From Pseudolabrys sp. (GTDB taxonomy: Bacteria; Pseudomonadota; Alphaproteobacteria; Rhizobiales; Xanthobacteraceae), in assembly GCA_030655215.1 (NCBI GenBank), contig JAURVZ010000048.1:62001-126000 (forward strand): DNA of 64,000 nucleotides. The letters are read 5' to 3'. Numbering within the stretch: position 1 is the stretch's first letter; each line of letters begins with the position of its first letter. The position numbers and the translations under genes were made by a program. The notes under the pieces were generated by a model. It was not told where the DNA came from and did not search any database. It saw only the letters and a program-made list of their open reading frames with translations. Shown here piece by piece: positions 25,795-37,700 of this stretch.

Positions 25795-28700
25795 TTACTG
25801 CGAACCGCCCTCGCAGGTTTCAGCCTCGGTTCCGGTGAGAACGACCTTGCCCAAACGCTTCAGCCGCTTCTGAAGGTCTTCCGATGAACAGGCGCCGTCA
25901 TTCAGTCCATCCAGGTACCCGAAGGTTGCGAACTTCACCTTGTTACCTAGGCGCCGCAGGTTGTAGCTCGCGGGCAGCCCGTCGCTCGCCTCGGGGAGCC
26001 CGTCGCTCGGGAATGCATCCGGCGACACCATCGACATCAAGAGGATGCGGGGTATCGCCAGCGGCGCTGGGATAACCGAGAGATCGGCTCCGACATAAGT
26101 CAGAGCGTAATTCGGTGTCGCGCCAAGCGTGCCTTGCGTGATGGCGTAGGTGCCGAGCGGAGAGGTTTGATCAGCGGTCGTGGCCAGCAAGCCGGCAAGT
26201 GTATCGCCGTTGACCAGGCCGCGACCGCCGACAGTGTAAGTGAGAGCCGGGTTTTCAACGCCAACAGTGCGGCTGATCGCGTTCGCCGTCACCGTGATAG
26301 CACGCTGCCCCACCATCATGCTGTTGCCGGTGTAAATGATCGCGTAGTTGGCATCGGCAAGTGTGCCCTGGGTGATGGCATACATGCCCATGTTCGAGGT
26401 GACGGTGGCAGCCGTGGCAAGTGAACCGCCCAGCGTATCGCCGTTGACCAGACCCATGCCGCCGACACTATAGGTCAGCGCCGGATTGGCGTCGCCGTAG
26501 ATGCGTGCGACCCCGTCCGCCGCCACCGTGATGGTGCGCTGCGTCACCGCCAGATTGTTGCCGGTGTAGCTGATCGCATAGTTGGCGTTGCCCAAGGTGC
26601 CCTGCGTGATGCCGTAGCTGCCGACATCCGAGGCGCCGTTAGCCGAGGTCGCCAACGCGCCGCTGAGGCTGTCGCCGTTGACCAGGCCAAGACCACCAAG
26701 CGCGTAAGTCAGCGCCGGATTGGTGTCGCCGTAGATGCGGCTTTGCGCGTTCGCGGCCACCGTCAATCCGCGCTGCGTCACAGCGAGGTTGTTGCCGGTG
26801 TAGCTCATCGCGTAGTTGCCGCTGGCCGTCAGTGTGCCCTGGGCGATGCCGTAATTGCCGACATTCGAGGTGGCGTTGGCCGCCGTTGTCAGCGCGCCGC
26901 CGAGCGTATCGCCGTTGACCAGGCCGAGACCGCCGACATTGTAGGTGAGCGCCGGATTGGCCTCGCCGTAAATGCGCGACTGAGCATCCGCCGTGACGGC
27001 AATGGCGCGCTGCGTCACCGCCAGATTATTGCCGGCATAGGTCATCGTGTAATTGCTGTTGGCAGCAAGCGTACCCTGCGTGATGGCGTAGCCGCCGACA
27101 TTCGATGTTGCATCGGCCGTGGTAGCGAGCGCGCCGTTCAGCGTGTCGCCATTGACTAGGCCAAGGCCGCCGACGTCATAAGTCAGCGCCGGATTGGTAT
27201 TGCCGTAGACGCGGCTCTGCCCATCCGCCGCCACCAGAATGGCGCGCTGCGTCACTGCCAGATTGTTGCCGGTGTAGGTGATCGCATAATTGCTGTTGGC
27301 GAGCGTGCCCTGCGTGATGCCGTAGCTGCCGACATTCGAGGTGCCGCTGGCCGTGGTGGCCAGCGAACCGTTGAGGCTGTCGCCATTGACCAAGCCATTG
27401 CCGCCAACCGCATAGGTCAGCGCCGGATTGGCATTGCCGTAAATGCGGCTCTGGGCATCGGCTGCGACCGTGATGGTGCGCGGCGTGACGGCCAGGTTAC
27501 CGGCGGTGAAGTTGATCGTGTAGTTGGCGTTGCCGAGTGAGCCCTGTGCAATGGCGTAGCTGCCGGCATTCGACGTCGCGGTGGCGCTGGTGGTGAGCGA
27601 GCCGGTCAGCACGTCGCCAACCATCAGGCCGAGGCCACCAACGGTGTAGGTGAGCGCCGGGTTGGCGTCGCCGTACATCCGGCTCTGCGAATTGATCGCG
27701 ATGGTGAGCGCGCGCTGCGTCACCGCCAGATTATTGCCGGTGTAGGTGATTGCATAGTTGGCGTTGCCGAGCGTGCCCTGCGTAATGCCGTAATTACCGA
27801 CATTCGAGATCAGGGTGGCCGTGGTCGCGAGCGAACCGTTGAGGCTGTCGCCGTTGACCAGACCCTGGCCGCCGACAGTGTAGGTCAGCGTCGGATTGGC
27901 CTGGCCGTAAGCACGGCTCTGCGCATCCGCCGCCACCGTGATGCCACGCTGCGCCACAGTCAGATTGTTGCCGGTATAGGTGATCGCGTAATTGGCGTTG
28001 GCGAGCGTGCCCTGCGCGATGCCGTAGTTACCGACATTCGAGGTGGCGTTCGCCGTGGTGGTCAGGCCGCCGCTCAGCGTATCGCCGCTGACTAGGCCGA
28101 GGCCGCCAACAGTATACGTCAGCGCCGGGTTGGCATTGCCGTAAGTCCGTGTCTGCGCATCGGCCGCCACCGTGATGCCGCGCTGGTTCACCGCCAGATT
28201 ATTGCCGGTGTAGCTGATGATGTAGTTGTCGCCGGCCGCCAGCGAACCCTGGTTGATGGCGTAGCTGCCGACGTTCTCGCCAGTGGCGCGCGCCAGCTGT
28301 CCGGTCAGGACCGACAGGCTGTCGCCATTGACCAAGCCCGTTGTGGCGTAGGTCAGCGTCGGATCGGTATTGCCGTAGGTCTTGCTCTGCGCATTGGCGG
28401 CAATGTTGAGCGTCGCGCTGGTGATCGACAGGTTACCGGCATCGTAGGAGATCGTGTAGTTCGAGCCGGCGCCAAGCGTGCCCTGGTTGATGGCGTAGTT
28501 GCCCTTGTTCTCACCGGCGACGCGCGTCAGTCCGCCGCTCAGCACGGCGCTGGTGTCGCCATTGGTGAGGCCGGCGTAGGTGTAGGTCAGCGACGGATCG
28601 GACTGCCCGTACACCTTCGTCAGATTGTCGGCGGTGACCGTCAACGCCGCCGGCGTGATCGTCATCGCATTGCCGGTGTAGTTGATGTCGTAGTTCGAAC

Positions 28701-31700
28701 CGGCGGTCAGCGTACCCTGCGAAATCGCATAGGGGCCGCCAGCGACAGTCTCACCCGCGGCGCGGGTCAGGCCGCCGGTCAGCACCGCACTCGTGTCGCC
28801 GTTCTTCAGGCCGGCCGCGGTGTAGCTCAAGGTCGGATCGGCGGCGCCGTAGACCTTGCTCTGGCCGGCGGCGGTAACCGTGAGCGACGCGCGGTCGATG
28901 GTCAGCGCGGCGCCAGTATAGGCGATCGTGTAATTGCCGCCGGCATCGACGGTGCCCTGGCTGATGGCATAGGGACCACCGGCAACCGTTTCACCAACCG
29001 CGCGGGTCAGCGAACCGGTCAGCACCGACGCCGTGTCGGACCCCTTCAGGCCGCTGACATTATAGGTCAGCGACGGATCAACATCGCCGTAGATCTTCGA
29101 CTTCGCATCCGCGGTGAGCGCCAAAGTCGCCCGGTTGATAGTCAGAGTCCGGCCGGCGGTGAAGTTGATCGTGTAGTTGATGCCCGCGGTCAGGTTGCCC
29201 TGGTTGATGGCATAAGGCCCGCCCGCCACGGTCTCACCCGCGGCGCGCGCCAGCGAACCGTCGAACACCGCCGCGGTGTCGGTGCCTTGCAGGCCCGAGT
29301 AGGTGTAGGTCAGCGACGGATCGGCATCGCCATAGGTCTTGCTGACATTGTTGGCGGTGACCGTCAGGCCGGCCCGGTTGATGGTGAAGGTGCGGCCCGG
29401 CGTGTAGATCACGTTGTAATTGCCGCCGGCCGACAATGTGTTGCGGTTGATGGCATAGACGCCGGCGTTCTCGCCGTTGTCACGCAACAGGTTGCCGGTG
29501 AACACCGAGGCGGTGTCGCCATTGACCAGGCCGCTATGCGTATAGGTCAGCGAGGCCGGATCGGCGGCGCCGAAGGTCTTGGCGGCATTGTCCGCGGTGA
29601 CCGTCAGCGCCTTCTTGTTAATGGTCAGGTCGGCGCCGTGATACTCGATGGTGTAGTTCACGCCACCAGACAATGTGCCCTGGGTGATCGCGTGCAGGCC
29701 GGCATTTTCCGACGTCGCATTGGCGGCGCGCGTCAGATTGCCGGTGAACACGCTGGCGGTGTCGCCGTTCACCAGGCCGCTATAGGTGTAGGTATAGCTT
29801 GCCGGATCGGCGTCGCCATAGGTCTTGACCGCGGCATTGGCGTTGACGACCAGCAGACCGGTGCTGATGGTCAGGCCGTTGGACACGAAGTTGATCGCGT
29901 AATTCGAGTTCGCGGTCAGGCTGCCCTGATTGATCGCGTAAGGCGTGGCGCTGACGTTCTCACCGGCATCGCGCGTCAGCAGGCCGCTGACGACCGACTG
30001 CGTGTCGGCGCCCTTGAGGCCAATGACACTGTAATCAAACGTCGGATCGAGATCGCCGTAGGTCTTGCCCTTGGAGTTGGCGGTCACGGTCAGCATGGCC
30101 GGCGTGATGGTGAAAGTGTTGCCCGGCGTGAAAGTGATGTTGTAGTTGCCGCCCGCATTCAGGGTGCCCTGCCCGATCGCATAGGGACCACCGGCGACGG
30201 TTTCGCCGCTGGCGCGCGTCAGCGAGCCGGCGAACACCGCGCCGGTGTCGCCGTTCTTCAGGCCGGAATAGCTGTAGCTCAGCGACGGATCGGCATCGCC
30301 ATAGATCTTGCTCGAGTTGTTAGCGGTGACACTCAGGCTCGCGCGGTCGATGGTGAAGGTGCGGCCCGGCGTGTAGCTGATGTTGTAGTTCGAACCTGCC
30401 GACAGCGTGTTCCGGTTGACCGCGTAGATCCCGGCATTCTCGCCGGCATCGCGGGCCAGCGCGCCGGTGAACACCGACGCGGTGTCGCCATTGGCGAGGC
30501 TGCCGTAGGTATAGGTCAGGGACGACGGATCGGCATCGCCATAGGTCTTGTTCAGGTTGTTGGCGGTGACGGTCAGCGCCCTCGGCGTGATCGTCAGCGC
30601 GGCAGCCTGGTAGTCGATCGTGTAGTTCGAACCGGCCGTCACGCTGCCCTGGCTGATCGCATAGGGACCACCGGCAACATTCTCACCAGTTGCGCGGCTC
30701 AGCGCGCCGCTGAACACGGAGCCGGTGTCGCTGTTCTTGAGACCGGCATAGCCATAGGTCAGCGTCGGATCGGCCGCGCCATAAACCTTGCTCTGGTTGT
30801 TGGCGGTGACCGTCAACGTCGCCGGCGTGATCGCGAGGTTGTTGGCGGTGTAGCTGATCGTGTAGTTGCCGCCGCCGCTGAGCGAGCCGACATTGATCTG
30901 GTAGTTGCCGACGTTTTCGCCGGCCGCGCGTGCGAGGCCGCCGGTCAGCAATGATGAGGTGTCGCTGCCGACGAAGCCGGACACGCTGTAGCTCAGCGTC
31001 GGGTCGGTGTCGCCGTAAACCTTGCCCTGCGCATTGGCGATGACGGTCAGGATCGCATTGCCGATGGTGAAGACACGGCCCGGCGTAAAGGCGATGGAAT
31101 AGTTGGCGTTGGAGGCAAGCGTGCCCTGGCCGATAGCATAGGTGCCCTTGTTCTCGCCGGCGGCGCGGGTCAGCGCGCCGGTCAGCACGCCGTTGGCGGT
31201 GTCGGAGAATGCGAGGCCGCTCGCCGCGAAGGTCAAGGCAGGATCGGCTTCGCCATAGACCTTGGCTAGCGCGTCCGGCGTAATGGTCAGTGTCTTCGGC
31301 GTGATGGTCATCGCCGCCGCGGTGTAGCTGACCGTGTAGTTGTTGCCCGCGGTCACCGTGCCCTGATTGATGGCGTAAGGACCGCCGGCGACGTTCTCGC
31401 CGGCGACCCGGCTCAGCGCGCCGCTGGTCGTGTCGCTACCCTGCAGACCGGTCGCGACATAGGTCAGCGACGGATCGCTGCTGCCGTAAACCTTGGTCTT
31501 GGCGTCGGCGACGATGGTCAGCGCCGCGCGGTCAATGACGCCGACGGCACCAGATGCCGTGGTCGAAGCTAGCTGGTAGTTGCCGGCGGCCGAACCCGAG
31601 AGTCCGAGTCCATTGACGGTGACGGTCTTGCCGATGCCCGCATTGGCGTCGGCATAATTGCCAGAGGTGAAGCCGGTCAGCGAAACACTGTCGCCACCGA

Positions 31701-34700
31701 CGACGCCGGCAACGTTGTAATTGCCGGAGACCAAAGTGGCTCCCGTGGTGGCGTCGTAAGTCTTGGTCACCGAGCCGGTCAGTGTCGCGGTCAGCGTCGC
31801 CTTGTTGATGGTCAGCGCACCGGCGGTATAGCTGATCGTATAGTTGTTGCTGGCGGTGACGGTGCCCTGGTTGATGGCATACGGACCACCGGCGACCGTC
31901 TCACCGGCGACGCGGGTCAGCGCGCCACTGGTCATGTCGCCACCTTGCAGGCCGGTCGCAACATAGGTCAGCGACGGATCGGCCGTGCCGTAGGTCTTGC
32001 TCAGATTATTGGCGACAATGCTCAGCGCCGCGCGGTTGATGACGCCAACCGCGCCGGACGTCGAGGTCGAAGCAAGCTGGTAGTTGCCGGCGGCCGAACC
32101 CGAGAGTCCGAGTCCGGTGACGGTCACAGTCTTGCCGATGCCGGCATTGGCGTCGGCGTAGTTGCCGGCGGTGAAGCCGGTCAGCGCAACACTGTCGCCG
32201 CCGACGATGCCGGTAACGTTGTAATTGCCGGAGACCAGGGTCGCCGCCGTGGTGGCGTCATAGGTCTTGGTCACCGAGCCGGTCAGCGTCGCGGTGAGTA
32301 TCGCCTTGTTGATGGTCAGCGCACCGGCGGTGTAGCTGATCGTGTAGTTATTGCCGCCCGTGACCGTGCCCTGATTGATGGCATAGGGACCACCGGCAAC
32401 GGTCTCACCGGCGACGCGGGTCAAGGCGCCGCTGGTCGTGTCGCTGCCCTGCAGGCCGGTTGCGACGTAGGTCAGCGCCGGATCGGCGGTGCCGTAGGTC
32501 TTGCTCAGATTGTTGGCGACGATCGAGAGAGCCGCGCGGTTGATGACGCCGACGGCGCCTGACGCCGTGCTCGACGCAAGCTGGTAGTTGCTCGCGGTCG
32601 AACCGGAAAGGCCGAGGCCCATGACGGTGACAGTCTTGCCGGTGCCGGCATTGGCGTCGGCGTAGCTGCCATTGGCGATGCCGGTCAATGCGACGTCGTC
32701 GCTGCCGACGATACCGGCGACACTGTAATTGCCGGAAACGAGGGCCGCGGCCGTGGTCGCGTCGTATGTCTTGGTGACATTGCCGGTCAGCCCGACGGTC
32801 AGCGTCGCCTTGTTGATGGTCAACGCGCCGGCGGTGTAGCTGATAGTGTAGTTGTTGCTGGCGGTGACGGTGCCCTGGTTGATGGCATAGGGACCACCGG
32901 CAACCGTCTCACCGGCGACGCGCGTCAGCGCGCCACTGGTGGTGTCGCTGCCCTGCAGGCCGGTCGCGACATAGGTCAGCGCCGGATCGGCGGTGCCGTA
33001 GGTCTTGCTCAGATTATTGGCGACGATCGACAGCGATGCGCGGTTGATGACGCCAATCGAGGCGGCGGCGGTCGTTGAGGCAAGCTGGTAGTTGCCGGCA
33101 GCCGAACCGGCGAGTCCGAGCCCGGTCACCGTCACGACCTTGCCGGCGCCGACATTGGCATCGGCATAGGCGCCGGAGGTGAAGCCGCTGAGCACGACGT
33201 TGTCGCTGCCGACAATGCCGGCAACGTTGTAATTGCCGGAGACGAGCGTGGCCGCTGTCGTCGCATCGTAAGTCTTGGTCACTGAGCCCGTCAGCGTCGC
33301 GGTGAGCGTCGCCTTGTTGATGGTCAGCGCACCGGCTGTGTAGCTAAGCGTGTAGTTATTGCCGGCGGTGACGGTGCCCTGATTGATGGCATAGGGGCCA
33401 CCGGCCACTGTTTCACCGGCGACGCGGGTCAGCGCACCGCTGACGGCATCGCTACCTTGCAGGCCGGTCGCGACGTAGGTCAGCGCCGGATCGGCGGTGC
33501 CGTAGGTCTTGCTCAGATTGTTGGCGACAATCGACAGCGCCGCCCGGTTGATAACGCCAACCGCGCCCGACGCCGTGGTCGAAACGAGCTGATAGTTGCC
33601 GGCAGCCGAACCCGACAGGCCGAGACCGTTGACGGTGACGGTCTTGCCGGTGCCGGCATTGGCGTCGGCATGATTGCCCGAAGCAAAGCCGGTCAGCGTG
33701 ACACTGTCGCCGCCGACGATGCCGGTGACATTATAGTTGCCCGAGACCAGCGTCGCTGTGGTGGTGGCGTCGTAGGTCTTGATCACCGAACCCGTGAGCG
33801 TCGCGGTGAGCGTCGCCTTGTTGATGGTCAAGGCGCCGGCGGTATAGCTGAGCGTGTAGTTGTTTCCGGCTGTCACGGTGCCCTGGTTGATCGCGTACGG
33901 ACCACCTGCGACAGTCTCACCGGCGACGCGGGTCAGCGCGCCACTGACGGCATCGCTGCCCTGCAATCCGGTCGCGACATAGGTCAGCGCCGGGTCGGCG
34001 GTGCCGTAGGTCTTGCTCAGATTATTGGCGACGATCGACAGAGCCGCGCGGTTAATGACGCCGACCGTTGCCGAGGCCGAGGTCGAAGCAAGCTGATAAT
34101 TACCGGCAGCCGCGCCCGAGAGTCCGAGTCCATTGACGGTGACGGTCTTGCCGATGCCGGCATTGGCGTCAGCGTAATTGCCCGAAGCAAAGCCGGTCAG
34201 GGCAACGCTGTCGCCGCCGACGATGCCGGAGACATTGTAGTTGCCGGAAACGAGGGTCGCCGCCGTGGTGGCGTCATAGGTCTTCGTCACCGAGCCGGTC
34301 AGCGTCGCGGTCAGCGTCGCCTTGTTGATGGTCAGCGCGCCCGCAGTATAGCTGATCGTGTAGTTGTTGCCCGCGGTGACGGTGCCCTGGTTGATGGCGT
34401 AAGGCCCACCGGCCACGGTCTCACCGGCCACGCGCGTCAGCGCGCCGCTGGCAGTGTCACTGCCCTGCAGGCCGGTCGCGACATAGGTGAGCGTCGGATC
34501 GGCGGTGCCATAGGTCTTGCTCAGATTATTGGCGACGATTGACAGCGCGGCGCGATTGATCACGCCGACGGCGCCGGAAGCCGACGTCGAAGCGAGCTGA
34601 TAGTTGCCCGACACCGCTCCCGAGATTCCGAGTCCATTGACGGTGACGGTCTTGCCGGTGCCGACATTGGCATTGTCATAAGTGCCGCTGGTCCCGCCGG

Positions 34701-37700
34701 TCAGCGTGACGGTGTCGCTGCCGGCAAGGCCGGCGAAGCTGTAATTGCCGGTCACCAGCGCCGCGGCAGTGGTTGCGTCATAAGTCTTGGTGACGTTGCC
34801 GGTGAGACCGATGGTCAGCGTCGCCTTGTTGATCGTGCCGATCGCCGCCGCCGCTGTGGTCGAAGCAAGCTGGTAATTGCCGCCGCCGACCGAAATCGAC
34901 AGGCCACTCGCCGTCACCGTCTTGCCGGTGCCGGCATTGGCGTCGGCGTAGACCGCCGACGTGTTGGCGAGCGTGACGGTTTCCGCGCCGACAAGGCCGC
35001 TGATGCTGTAATTGCCGGCCGCCAGAGTCGCCGCCGTCGTTGCATCATAGGTCTTGGCTGCGGTGCCGGTCAGGCCGACCGTCAGCGTCGCCTTGTTGAT
35101 CGTGCCGGTCAGGCCGGTCGGTTGGATGATGTTGTAGTTGGCGGACTTCGCGCCGGTGACCGAGATATTCGCTGTCACCGTCTTGCCGATGCCGGCATTG
35201 GCGTCGGCGAAGGTGCCGGCGCCGACCATCGTCAGCACATCGCTGTTCTTGATGCCGATCAGGCTGCCGGTCAGCGCCGCTGTTGCAGTGCCGTCATAGG
35301 TCTTCGCCGTGACCGCCGGCGTGCCGATGGTCAGGTTGGCCTTGGCGATGGTCAGCGTGCCGTTGACGTAATTGATCGAGTAGTCGCGATACAGCGTGTT
35401 GAGCACGGCGCCGGCAATGGTGATGTTCGCCGTGCCGGCATCAGTCGTGACCGTGGCAGTGCTGCCCACCGTCGGGCCGGTCGCAAGAGCAGCGGCTTGC
35501 GTGCAGGTCGGCACGCAGGCGAAGACGTATGAGAATGTCGGATTGCTGTCGCCATACGTACGCGTCGCATTGTTCGCCGTCAGCGTGATGGTGCCGCCGA
35601 GCGAGGCATAGATCAGCACATTGCCGAGTTCGGTCACCAGAGCCGGCGCATAAGTGCCGATGGTCTGATTGAAGACACGGTTCACCGTGCCGAACGCGGT
35701 TTCGTCGTTGCCGCTGCGGTCGATCGTATAGCCGAGCCAGCGGCCACCACCGGTGACGCTGACCGAGCCGCCGCCGACAATGTTCTTGCCGGATGCCAGC
35801 ACGACGGCATTGGCCGAGGCGGTGCTGTTGAGCGTGCCGCCGAGCGTGATGTCATAGCCCGCGCCGTTCTGGAACATGGCGTTGTTCGACAAAGTGACGC
35901 CGGTGTTGATGTTGAGCGCGGCGGCATTGGCGCCGCCAATGGTCAGCAGCTTGCCGGCGCCCCAGTTGAGAAGCGCCAGTTCGGCATCATCGACTTTCAG
36001 CGTGCCGCTCGCGGCAGTGCCGACGGCGACGCTGGTGCCGGGTGTAGCCGCCAGGATGCTGATATTGCCGGCCGTTTGAACGGCGGCAGTCGCCAGCGTG
36101 ATCGCGTTGGTGTTGATCGTGATGTCGCCGGTGGCCGATGCGCCGCCGATGATGCCGGACGAGTTCAGGCCGTCGGCGGCACTGGACGTCAGCGCGGTGA
36201 TATTGATGGCGCCGCTGCCGGACGCCGTGACGCCGGCCGCTGTGCCGACAGAGACGCCGTGACCGCCGGTCGAACCGGCGGTGCCGCCGCCAGTGCCGAT
36301 CAGAGTGATGCCGCCGCTGCCGCTGCTCTGGATGCTGGTGTTGGTGCCGGCAAGCGAGATGCCGATATTGCCTGCGCCCGAACCGGTCGAGCTGCTCAGA
36401 CCGGTGACGCTGGTCAAACCATTGACGCCGCGCACGATCGCGCCGCCGCTCAGTGCAACGCCGGTCGCCGTGCCGGTGCCATTGGCGCCGCCGGTGCCGT
36501 TCAGCGTGACGGTGCCGGATCCGATCGTCGACAGGATGGTGCCGGCGCCGGTGAGATTGATGCCATCATTGCCGGTGCCGACAGTCGCGCCGGTGCCGGT
36601 GACGGAGAGATTGCCGCCGCCCGCGGTCAGCGCGGCGCTGCCGACATAACCGATATTGGTACCGCCGGTACCGCCACCAACGCCGGCAACACTGATGTTG
36701 CCACCACCGCTGACAACGGCGGCGCTGTTAACAACACCATGATTGCCACTCCCCCCCGCCGCCCCACCGGTGCCGGTGAGGGAGATGGCGCCCGACGTGT
36801 TGACCGCGGCGTTGACGGCGACGCCGGTGTTGTTGTTGCCGGTGCCGCCGGCGTTGCCGCCGACGCCGAGCAGCGTCAAACCGCCGGTGCCGGACACGCC
36901 GAGCGATGCCGCGATGTTGACGCCGGTATTGTTCGACCCCGAACCCGTCCCGCCGCCGCCGGTGCCGGTGAGCGAGATCAAACCGCTGCCGGTCGACTGC
37001 ACGCCATTGGCGACAGCGACATTGACGCCGTAATTGAAACCGCCCGCCCCGGCGCCGCCACCCGTACCGGTGACGGTGACGCCGCCAATGCCGGTGCTGC
37101 GCACCACCGAGTTCGTATCGGCAATCAGAACGCCGACATTGCCCGCCGCCGTGCTGAGCGACTGATTGATGCCGGTGACGCCGACCAGGCCGTTGACCGC
37201 GGTAACAATCGCGCCGGTGCCGACCGAGACGCCGGCCGATGCGACGCCGCCCGCCGTACCCTTCGCCGTACCGGCAAGAGTAATGGTGCCGGTGCCTGTC
37301 GTGCTGGTAGTGCCGCCAACCAGAGAGATGCCCGTACCGGACGTGCCGGAGGCACCGGCAATGCCGGTGATTCCGATATTGCCGCCCGCCGCCGTGACGT
37401 TGACGCCGGTGTTGACGTAACCGGACGCGTTTGTGCCGGTGCCACCGCCCGTGCCGTTCAGCGTGATGGCGCCCGTGCCGGTATTGGTGAGCGCCAGCGT
37501 CTGGTTGATGCCGATATTGTTGGCGCCGCTGGAATTGCCGCCGGTACCGGTCACGGCCAGCGTGCCGCCATTGCCGGTGATCGCGGATGCGAGATTGACG
37601 CCGTAGTTGTTCGCGCCCGAGCCGCCGGTGCCGCCACCGATGCCGGTGATGCTGATCGCCGAATTGCCGCCGGCCAAAGTCGCGCGAACGGCATTGGCGC

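Noticed and set aside
31481-34504. CRISPR-like or satellite array
   Set aside because: The units are 504 bases, in frame, and encode MBG plus YDG protein domains; there are no short direct repeats with unique spacers.
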